A DNA stretch of 60,000 nucleotides from Cryptomeria japonica (lineage: Eukaryota; Streptophyta; Pinopsida; Cupressales; Cupressaceae). Below the pieces are notes generated by a model. It was not told where the DNA came from. It was given only the letters and a program-made list of their open reading frames with translations, and searched no databases. Where the stretch lies: NCBI RefSeq assembly GCF_030272615.1, contig NC_081410.1, positions 118,119,140 to 118,179,139 on the forward strand, given 5' to 3'. This document shows, one piece after another, positions 11,490 through 23,400 of the stretch (positions are counted from its first letter, which is position 1; each line of letters begins with the position of its first letter). The position numbers and the translations under genes are program-made.

Positions 11490-14400
11490 CTACAAGACAA
11501 TTCCAAAGAATCCAGTAAATTTTTTATTGTAACCAAGATAATAAAACTCTCTGTTCTCTTCCACTATTCCACAAGTACAAATACACCTTTCTTCAATCTA
11601 CCATAAACAAGCAATGTAAATCTTAAATCAAAGGGTGTCAAAGAATTGACCATAAATATACCATTGGATTAAAAAGATGAGAAATGCACCAGAGAAAAAT
11701 CAATGGCAGGGAAAATAGGTCGATATTCGCTGATGCTTCTCCTTTTGTCACACGGAAGTACTCCCTGAAAATGACAAAAGATATTGCTTAAATTTGTGGG
11801 ATTAAACAATTAAAGAATAGAATTTGTAATTTAATTAAGTTTAGTCATCACCGTAAAGAAAATATTTGCAATCTTGACAAAAATAATACACTAAATGTGA
11901 TGGGTCAAATACATAGTGAGAATTGAGGGTATACAATGACATAACAAAATCCTCTATTTCAGGAAACATAACTTGCAATGTAAATACGAATAATGAATAT
12001 ACATTCAATGAAACATAAGGAGGGAAAAACTGATTCTATTGCAATAGTTCTATTAGGAATTTAGGAGTTCTATAGAAGCTTTTACTTTCTAGAACTACTA
12101 TACTAAGCAGGGTCCCTGTTTCAACCGGTGGCCTCTTCTCCAGTTTGAGCATGGGGATTAACATCACACTACTCCATTGGTAGAGGATAGATGGGAAAAG
12201 CGGTATTCATTGATCTTATGACCCATTTAGCAGCTAGTTGTTTCTTATTGTATTGAATCACATAAGCAAGTTCCACTCTAGCTTTGTCATTGGTCAAGAG
12301 CTGTTCTGTAGCTTTGGTACAAAAACTCTTTTGCAGCAGTTTGTTACTAGTTGGCCTGTTATTTAAGGAGATTTTAGAGTGCCATATTGTTGTCGCTTAA
12401 GTACTGCACATTATTAATAGCAGGTTAATGTGATTCTATTGAGCATCTTACTCTTCACTTTTTGCCTAGAGTCCCTGCAAGCTGCATTGATGTTGACCAG
12501 AGCAATGTGGATAGAAGTTTCTTCAGATTTCAGCTGACTAGAAGGTTGAATTTCGGTATGTTGAGGGTTTAGGACAGCATGAGTGCTCTGAGTATGGGTT
12601 ATAAGAATTTCCTCATTTTAACAAAGAAAGAAAGGGTTTATTCCCTTGACGGCACTTGGCACAAAGATGATATTCTTAGAGAAGGTCAGCATGAAAAACC
12701 TATTAGCTACACTATCAATGCAATAATGTACAGATAAAGAAACAGTTCATACCAGATTTTATTGTATTAGAATAACACAATAGATGCTTTATTGAGGGTA
12801 AGTGCACCCTCCCCTAACTACGGAAATTCTATTTAGAGTTCCAAACAGTTGTCAGATAGACCACAACCATTGGTAACCACTTATGATTATTTATTAACAT
12901 ACTAACCAATGAAGACAATCAACTAACAAAATAAGTTGGTCTCACAAGTTCTAAACTAAAGTGGACATTCTACATGCATAGTCATCAACTCACAGATTTA
13001 TAACATAGTTTTAGAGACCATACATGACTGAAATTGTTAAGCATCTAATGTGCAAGGAAATAAAACATAAAGAGAGCACAAAACACCATGAAACAAGACA
13101 CATACCCTGGAGAAACCCACACGGGATATAACTCCAATTTGAGCATTCACTCACTTATGTACTTCATATTGGCAATAGAAGAGGTAGCAGCCCATAGGCC
13201 TGCAAATTAAAGTTTTATGATTTATCCTGACATAACTAGCTCAAACAACCTCTCCAACATTCTCCATTTCCCCTGCATCTACTCTTTAGCAGATTTTTAG
13301 ACTTAGAGAAATAACAGTGTCAATCTCCAACTACAACCATCAAAAATGCATATTAGCAACTAAAAGTGATTCACACACGTCCTACAAGGACTATAAATAG
13401 ATTCACAATGAATTTGGGAGCTGAAGAGACCGATAAAATGCACAAGAAGAGGAGAACATGAGAACTAGTATGTCACTGGATGCTTATAGAGAAACATGAC
13501 AAGTTTATCATTTTGCACAATCTCGAAAACTTTACTTCTGCTGCCTACCACAACCAACAATTTTTCCAAAGTCAATAAAACATTTAGTTTCTCATCTTCT
13601 CTCATCTGCCAAAACCTGCATTTTAATGTCCAGTGCCATCTACTACATTTTTCAACATTCAAAAGACTGTCCTCGTTCCAAAAACATGTCATGCAGTACA
13701 AAATCTAAATCCTTTACAAATCATTTTGCATCAAAAAACTAAGCTTCCATGAAAGTGTTATTTTAAAATTATGTGCTAGCTTTTGATTTATCTTTCATGC
13801 AAAGTTTGTAAACCATATAAATAAATGTCATTTGCAGTTAGATGAAGAATAATTTAATAGTAACTAGTATTGTTGTGTTGCTGCTAAATTGCTCTTGAAA
13901 TCTTTTGTGTTCTTTTTGTGTTATCGTTCTTTTATGAGTTCAATATCACTTAATAGTTATTAGAATCTTCTATTGCAATAGATGTTGAGTTGGTTCTAGT
14001 TATGGATATCTATTTTGGATAGGTTTGATTTTAGACGTTCAAAAGATTGTCTTCTCCCTTCATTTTAGACCTTCAAAAGATCGTCTTTCATCGTCATTGC
14101 ACATCCAAACATATCTTGTGTTGAAATCCCCTTTGTAATCATTATCAATTGTGAAATCCGAAACGGTATTCGTATGTATATCATTGAAGATTTTGTTATT
14201 CACCTTTATTGAGTTTTATGTTTTCACCTTTATGTACTTTCAGGTTAAAAGTACACGAAAATCCTAAAAAACTCTATCATACGAGGGAGCTGCCCCTCTC
14301 AAACACGGTTGTCAGTGCTCTTCGAGCAAACATGGTCAATTTTGGAGACAAAACTGTAGTGACAAAACCGTTTACCAACACCCCTCATGAAATCCCAAAA

Positions 14401-17400
14401 TTGAAGCAAACCAATCAGAGTCACAACTAAGTCACAACTCTGAAATCTGCCAACTACAGAATGTCTCTATAGTCACCAACTGAAATCATCGCATCGACAC
14501 TTAACCTCCAAGTGTCAAAAGAATGGTTCCGAACACACCAACACACCCAACCCACTTGTAATGTCCCCTTCTCATTGACGCTCTCTCAGTGGTCCATTAG
14601 CCTATTCCTGAGACCCGTAGACTAGGTGGAATGAAGAATGAGGGTCTAGCATTGATGAAACAAGAACTTACTATTTTTAGTAAGTCAGGGAATGGTCATT
14701 CTGGTGTTACTGTACTACTGAGTTCTCCATGTTTTGCCTCTAGACGCGATGATCATGCTTTTCTGAGCATTAGTTCTTGACTTACTATTTTTAGTAAGTG
14801 GCAGTGTGGCACAATTCTATTTTTGGCAGTAGACAGGGTTCTGATTCTACAGCAGTTTTGGTGGTCGTCCTGACTTAGTTTCATCCTAGAAATGTTAATA
14901 ATCAGTACCAGAGTCATATGCGCAATAATTGAATATTAATTCCTTATCCTAAGGTTTAATATTTAATTAATCTGATTATTGATGACCGATTTATTAAAAT
15001 TTGGGACTAATGCTTATTTTTCCTAAGTTCTTGGCGAATTTCATGTTTATTATGAGATATCAAAATATTGAGAAAGATATTATATTTTTTATAACTTATC
15101 TCTAATATTTGCCTAAGTGTCACGTGGATCCTTGCCTTAGGCGTGAGAAGTTGACTTGTGGGAAATGGCGCCACTCTTGGGGTCCACATGTAGTGGAGCG
15201 AAATACAAATGAGAAAGCGTTGAAATTGAAGGAAATGGCATTTGGGTTTCAGGTGTGTGGAGTTATAAATATGAGACTTGGGCTCCCATTTCCACATCTT
15301 TGAAAATTGCATCGTTATGCTGCCGGTTTGGCTACTAAAAATCTGAGCTTCAAAGTTGGCTTCCTAGCTGAGTCTTAGTTTCGTACTTGCAATATAGTAC
15401 CTAGTTGTGCCCTTGTGTTCCCATTGCAGATTGGTTAATGAGTTGCAGATTATGGAGTGTTCGATGTTGGATTTGATTGCTTCTGGTTGCTGGTCGCGGG
15501 ACTGCTGAAAGTGAAATTTGCTCATATCACCTAACCAGGCGACTCCGTCCATCTGGGTACCGGCTCATCCTTCCTTCCAGACTATGGCGATACAATGTGT
15601 GAGTTTTTAGCATGTTAAAATGAGCAATGAATTTAATAGATAAAATCGAAATTCCTAGGCTAGGCGTGGGTTTTTCTATTTGCATTGGGATGTGTGCAAA
15701 ATAAAAATGGGTTTGTTTGGGATGTAGGTTTGATTGGTTGTCATTGCATTTGATGTACGGTGGGATTGGGATTGATTTGAGTTGATTCGGACAAAAAATG
15801 AGTGAGTTATGAGTGTTTTGATGTTTCCATAGGCTGCTGAAACTGTATTTTCAGCCTGCAGATCAGTGTAACAAAAAATTACAGTCATGTTGTAGAAATC
15901 TGCAATTATTCATCTCATCTCATCTCTATATTGTAAGGTTGTTTAAGTAGTACTAATCATCCCCTTCTTTCTACTTTCTTTTGTAATTACCCACTGTATA
16001 AGTGGAAGAGGCTGGCTTGCCGCCTTTTAAGTTTTGTAATTCAATTTTGTTATCAGTCCTCCCGCTGAATAAGTGGTCGAGTGATAAGTTCAATTCAATG
16101 GTCCTCCCGCTGAAATATGCGGTAGAGTGATAGCTTAATGTACTGTCCTCCCGCTGAAATATGCGGTAGAGTGATTGAACTTCAGTTTATTGTAATTTTC
16201 CCTTGGTCGGTTTACCACCAAGAGCTTTGGTTTCTATCCTGTTGGATAAGCAGAAGGGGCTGGCTTGCCGCCCATGCATTGTAATTTTCAGTTTGAATAT
16301 GATTGCTAACGATCCCCGGAACACCATATGCTCTCACCCTCCTAGTCTGGGCTCTCGGTGAACAAAAGGTGAAGGGTTCCCTTTCAGTTGTTTGGATTAT
16401 TCCTCTAACCTTAACCAGTTATTTGTTGTGGATGAATTGTTATTGGTCTAAAAACAAAAAAAAAATTACTGGGATATTACACCACTGCAATCAGTAAGGC
16501 ATCATCTGAAGATATGCATACCATTTGCATGAAGTATCTATTAACATAAATGAACTATGTTCGGAAAAACACTCACAACCAACTGCCCTAAAGCCTGTCA
16601 AGGCTCAAAATCAATCTACTTATAAAAAGATGTCACCATAACCAACGTGAAAATATAAGGACAATGGTAATCAATCTAAAATCCCACTGAAAATATAGAG
16701 TATATGAGTATCGAAGTAACTGAAAGGTCATCTCCTATGATCAAATCACCCTACCAACAAGCCACAACCATAAAGTACTCAATTGCTGGTCTAGAGAAGT
16801 CATCCAACTCATCTGCGGACTAAGAACTGAAATCATGTTTAGGCTGATCGAAAAGTGGACAGTATCACTAACACTGGGATTTTGCCCATAACTCCAATGC
16901 ATGGTATATCTCCTCGATGTTACGCAGAGTAATAACTACAAATGCAAACTCCTCCAATCTTCTTGCTAAAAGGAAAGAAATCCTTTGCAATAATCCAACA
17001 AACTAACCGACATAACACCACATGGATCTAACATGTCTCCTCAGTGCTAATCTTATACAATCATCAAGACTTGTGAAAACTCCCATTGTTCCAATTCTGA
17101 GTGTTTCTGAAAAATGAACCAAAGCACATAGAGGTTTGTTGTCTCGAATGTACTGCAAGAGTAATTTATCAAAATTTACTTCACAACCCTTCATAAGATG
17201 ACCTCTTTGAGTTTGGAAGGTCTTGAGAAGATAATAATCGTTGCTGTCCAAAAACAAAATCAACGAAGTACAATCTGATGTAAGTGCTCTACACAAGGAA
17301 CAAAAGCAGTACCAATGGAATTCCCAAGTATAAGCATGCATGATAAGCATAGCGCTGCACCAAATCAACTCAGAAGTGACTGGGAAACACTTCCAAGCAA

Positions 17401-20400
17401 TTTACAACTGAAAACCTTTACTTCCTTGACAAAGAATTATGTGCCAAATCCCCTGAATGAGAGCAAAACATATTATAAAGTGACTGACCCACAACCAATC
17501 AGCTAGCTCAAGATTGAAAATATGAACCATTCTTTGCCAAGAAACACTCACAAGAGTAACTACTCATTCATTGATCCAATCCTTACTTAAAATCTCTCTC
17601 CAATCCATTTGTAGATGAGCAAATGTTATCACAAAATGTCTGGTAACAAAAAGAGCAGCACTATGAATTCTGAAATTTTCATCCTTATACCTCCAAAGAT
17701 CATACCTACCTTTTCCAATAAGCTCCATCAATCCTTGTTGAGGATCCCAAGCATGAATATCCAACCAAGAATTAGAGCAAACCATATTGTAAACTAACTG
17801 ATCCATAACCAATCAGCTAGCTCAAGACTGAAAATCTAAACCATTATTTGCCAAGAAACACTCCCAAGAGTAGTATTTTCATCCTTATACCTCCAAAAGA
17901 TCATGCCTACCTTTTCCATTAAGCTCCATCAATCCTTGTTGAGGATCCCAAGCACGAATATCCAACCAAGAATTAGAGCAAACCATATTGTAAACTAACT
18001 GATCCATAACCAATCAGCTAGCTCAAGACTGAAAATCTAAACCATTATTTGCCAAGAAACACTCCCAAGAGTAGTATTTTCATCCTTATACCTCCAAAGA
18101 TCATACCTACCTTTTCCATTAAGCTCCATCAATCCTTGTTGAGGATCCCAAGCATGAATATCCAACCAAGAATTAGAGCAAACAATATTGTAAACTAACT
18201 GATCCATAACCAATCAGCTAGCTCAAGACTGAAAATCTAAACCATTATTTGCCAAGAAACACTCCCAAGAGTAACTACTCGTTCATTGCTCCAATCCTTA
18301 CTTAAAATCTCTCTCCAATCCATTTGTAGATGAGCAAATGCAATCACTAAATGGCTGGTAAGAAAAAGATCAGCACTATTAGTTCTGAATTTTTCATCCT
18401 TATACCTCCAAAGATCGTACCTACCTTTTCCATTAAGCTCCATCAATCCTTGTTGAGGATCCCAAGCATGAACATCCAACCAAGAATGATCTCCACCATA
18501 CATAGAAAGATACACATTAGAACTACAAGTGCAATCCATAGCATTATGCATTGTTGCCGGGAATAATCATTATGTTATGTTGTCATATTATGTTTATGTT
18601 GTCATCGGTAATAATGAGTTACGACAGTCAGTTAGTTAGTCGTCCCGAAGGGCAGGTGGATGCAATAGTTGGTCGCACCCCTTCGGGTATTATATATTGC
18701 ATACCGTTCCTTCTTAGTATCATCATGATAGTCATATCTGGGTGTAATGTTATAAGCACTTGATGTACATGGACTGTTGAATTTATACAGAAACTGGTTC
18801 TTTAATATATTTCCATTATGTTCTATGCATTTACTTTTTGCATTTAATCATTTACCCGTATGTGGCAAACATTTGGCATCGTTGCCTAGACATACTCGGG
18901 AAAGGAAGGAGCGGATGGCGCACGGACATGATGGGCCTACCCGTTGGTGAGATAAACCCAAAGGCCGACGACATGCAAACGGAGCTCTACGACGTAGAAG
19001 ACACTGCAACGAAGGAATTCTCAATCCTGCTTCAGGTGGCCATCGAGACCTACATCCGAAGATAGGCCACGGAGACTGACACCCAAACAAGTGCAATGTG
19101 GACCGCACTGGAAGTTAGCCCCACAACGAATTGGTTGATGAATCACCTCCCTCGGTTGCTTGCACAGGCATCACTGGCACAATGAACTCGCCTGGAGGAG
19201 ATTGCCCATGAGGAGCAACGCCAAAAGGTCCTCCGACAGTACGAAGAAAACAGTCGTCGCTGGGAAAGGGAGCGTGATGGCATGAGCCCAAGAGGAAATT
19301 GAGCCCTGTAATAATCCCGACACAATGTTGACATAAATTGTGGTCGAAAGGGAAAATAATAAAAGCTTTTTTTGTGTACATGGCATGTGCTTGCTATGTA
19401 CGGAAGTGATTTATGCCCAATATACTAAATAAGGACAAAAATAAAAAGATAGGAAGTGACAAATGGAAAGTGGCACAAAGAGTGTTGAATCTCAAACAAC
19501 AAATAGAACGAAGGCGTAGGCTAAGGCAGCTTGCCGAGGGACGACCGATCGAGGGGTTGCTCGAAAAGAACCCAGGAGATGTCACGGAGGTTGCGGAGGC
19601 AGAGATAGACAGAGAGAATTACACTCTCTACACTGTCGTAGGGTTGCCCAAAAGGAACCTAGGAGTCACGAAGGGTGCCGAAGGAGAACTCTACAGTTCG
19701 CCAGAATACCACCATAGGGTAAGAAGTCGCGAAGAGTTGGTGGAACAAACAAGGCGAAGTCTAAACCTGATCGACACTACCAAAGACCTACTAAAGAACT
19801 TGTCCATTTTGGAGGACAACCGGAGGGAGACGACCGAAGGTGGCGGTACGGCTGATGGTGCCAGGGGAGCACAAGGGTACCGTACGGGAGCCAATTTGTT
19901 CGGTTCGGGGTCAACAACCTTCTCCGGAGGACCCAAGAGTAGAGGGTCAGGTGCAGGAGGCGGAGGCAGACAATCACCAGGTACAAGCACACAAGGCACC
20001 AAAGGAGCGAGACCCAGCGATGGGAGGGCAAGTAAGCAGAAGCTACTGAAGTTCAACGGCGAGGGGAAGGAAGATCCCGTCCGCCATTGCCGCACTTGCA
20101 AAACCATATGGTCAGCGAACGGTGTTACCGACCGAGACAAATGGATGACACAATTCCCAGCGACATTCGGGGAGTTGCCATCGACTGGTACTCGGATATT
20201 GATAAAACTGCAGTGGCCACATGGGACACGCTGCGGAAAGCCTTTGAGAAGGAGTTTCGCCTACTTCGAGACGACAATGAAATAGTAGCCGAAATCTATG
20301 GCATAAAGCAAAACAAGAAAGAGACGGTCTGAGCCTATAGTCGACGGCTCAAGGAATTGTTGGGGAAAATGGAGAGTCAACCAGCGGATGGTTTGAAAAA

Positions 20401-23400
20401 GAGATGGTTCGTGGAGGGACTGAAACACTCCATCCGGAAGAAGATGAAAATTGTTCCACCAACCTCGTACGAAGAAGCATATAATAGAGCGATGGATCTC
20501 GAGAGTGAGACCAAGACATCCAAGAAGAAAAAGAAGAAGGATAGCTCGTCCGAGGATGATGACTCTTCCAAGGGAAGCAGTAGCGATGGCGAGTCCGGCA
20601 AAAAGATGCAAGCCTTGCAGAAGGACATGCTGAGAATGATGAAAGAGCTGAAGGTTATGAAGGGAGGTCCGAGCAAGACTGACGAAGGGGAGCTTTGGTG
20701 CATGGATTGTAAGACGGACGGCCACACGAAAGGCTCCTGCCCAAAGAAAGCCTATTGTGATATATGCCAATTGATGGGGCATCCCACCGGGGAATGCCCG
20801 TACAACATGAAAACACGAAACCAACTACGTTGGGCGGTACCGGCAGCTCCCAAGCGAACAACAATGCAACATCGGGAGGCTACCGAGATAACCAGTGGGG
20901 AGGACGAAACAACAATAACAATACAAGGAGCCGAATCCAATATGACTCCAAAGGCCGACCGATGATACAATGTAGAGCATGCAGCCAGTGGGGGCACTTC
21001 GCCCGAGACTGCTCGAAGGGAGAGGCCACACAATATTTGTGCAAATGGTGTGAACCGAGAGACCACGAAGACACCACCTACCCGAAGTCCGACGTCAACT
21101 TGCTCAATATCGATGAAACCAAAGAAGAGGAAGTGCTGGTTGTAACCCGCGCCCAAGCCAGACAAGCAATGTGCCCAGACCCAGAGAAGCGAAGGGTACG
21201 GGAAGAAATCAAGAAAGACATACGAGAGGGGGCGAAGGCGAAGGGTATGATAGGTACTTGCAGCCGACCGAAGGCGAAGGAAGCTATACTAAATCAAACT
21301 TTAAAACTAGAGGTGCCTGTGAAGGTACACGCTCCTCCAGACAATGCCTCAATTACGAATGGCATTGCTAAATAATCTCTCCTAACCACGCACCAATACC
21401 AACCACGGCACAGATGTTCTTGGGGGGTCTGCAATAGACCTCATGCTGCTAGCAGTTAACACTAGAAGGAACCCGGCCATTGTGGAGATGGGTATCCTTG
21501 GCACCATTCTAACCGTCGTCAATGGTGGATCAGGAGTGAATGTTCTTCCAGAAGAAACCTGGCGGACGCTGGGGAAGCCGGCACTGTGGCCATCTACATT
21601 CAATCTGCTGGGAGCAGATCAGCGTGGAATCAAACCCATCGCGACACTGATGGGCCAGCAAGTTACCATCGGGACGCAACCCTTCATACTAGACTTCGTG
21701 GTAATCCCACTAAAGAAAAAAGGGTATGATGCGATCTTCAGGAGAGGGTGGCTAGTGGCAGCCAAGGCCACCCACAACTGGAAGAAGAACACTCTGTCTA
21801 TGGAGAATGGAGGAAGGAAGTTTATCATAGACCTTGGGACGCAGTTGGTTAGTGAGGAACTGGCATCATCTTCGGAATCGGAGGGTGAAGGAGAAGGTGA
21901 CCTGAGGGACGAAGGACGGGGCTGCAGGGAGCCCAACGACGAAGGGATTCTCAAACTAGAAGAGTCCTCCGAGGATGAGACGGGGTCATTGAATGGGCTC
22001 TTCCACTGGCAGATGGAGGATTACGAAATGTTCCAGAGCTACAGGCTCGAAGTAGAGGAACCAGAGCAAGTAACAGAGGAGGTGTACCTGCCGGAATACA
22101 CAGAATATTGGAAGGGAGATGCCCCAAACCTCGGTGACGTAGATAATCCCAAGATCATTCGTGTCGGCAACGATTGGAACCCTGTGTGGAAGGCTGCAGC
22201 CTTCAAAATATTTATTATTCTTCTTTTTCTTATGTACGGGAAGGAGACTGTGGTTCCTATAGAATTTATGGTTCCAGGTCTTCGGATGGCCATTCAAAAT
22301 AGACTTGCCATCAACGGGTCCAAATTGAAACCCTGCCAAGAGAAGCGCAAGGGACCCGAGAGGCTGGAAGGACACCCGAGAGTTCGAAGGGGGACTCGAG
22401 AGGCACGAAACCAAAGCGGGAGACTCTCGGGCAAGGAAAACCGAGAAGGATGAAGGGCAATCCCAAAGACACGGGACCCAAGCTGAAGACTCTCTGGACA
22501 ATTAAATTAGGAAATAAAAAAAATAAAAAATTTGAAAAGTGTAAAAATAAATAAATAAAAATTAAAAAAGGGAAAAATCGATGGAACCACCGTCGAGGGG
22601 CCACCGTACGGTGGAACCACCACGGTCGACCACCGTGCGGTGGGACACCATACGGTGGAACCACCACGGTCGACAATTGTGTGGTGCGACACCGTATGGT
22701 GCACCACCCTGCAGTGAGGTCCCGTACAGTGCACCACCGTGCAGTGAGGCCCTGTGCAGTGGGACACCGTACGGTGCACCACCATTGACGAAGGTCACCG
22801 GCCTAGGGTGGAACTCGACGGGTATTCATCCACCGTATGGGAGACCAATCACCGTACAACACCAAGCTTCGGGCAACCCCTGTCGTCGTACAACTCAGCC
22901 ACCGTACAACAGACCACTCCCTCATACGACAGATAACCTCTATACGGGCTCGGAACACTACAGTCAGTAGGCCTAAAGGAGCACAGCGGCGACGGTTTAA
23001 AAGAGGGTGAAAGGGAAAATACCATGGCACAGTAGGGATAAACAATGGTGCTGGCACATGAAAAAAAACAACCACCAGATTTAAAATCATTCGATGGAGT
23101 CTAGAGAACGACACTGAAAACTTAGAGTGGAGCAGCAGGTTTTTAGCACCTTAAAATAGCACAAAAATGATGTGCGCCATGGACTTCCGTGTGGTTCTGC
23201 CCGGAGCGCACCTAAGGCGCTACCCCTCGACCTCGCTGGGGCGCTGCCCCAGACCCCCAGTTTATTTTTGAGCTACTATACACTTTTTGGAGTTGGGCGA
23301 AGGGCATCCGAGAAGTCAGGTAAGTGTTGGGGTTGTTCCATACTGTGAGAAAGAAGCCTGAAGCTAAGCATTGGCAGGGAAGCCATAAGCTATAGAGGGA

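Larger units (their letters stand above)
14557..16481 (+). mobile_element. solo LTR (1925 bp) with perfect TSD CCACT
   Basis: Starts TGTAATGTCCCC and ends GGGATATTACA. It is flanked by CCACT at 14552-14556 and 16482-16486. An inverted copy of the same family lies at 45992-47908. It has a TATA box at 15263 and a tandem repeat near its 3' end. There is no internal coding region, so it is best read as a recombined solo LTR. Confidence 0.93.

Noticed and set aside
11376-11606. Plus-strand frame over exons 5 and 6 region
   Set aside because: It is the antisense of exon 6; the minus strand carries the conserved protein blocks and correct splice sites.
13465-13708. Overlapping frames on both strands around 13.5-13.7 kb
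   Set aside because: Both are open by chance in AT-rich intron sequence; no motif, no splice context.
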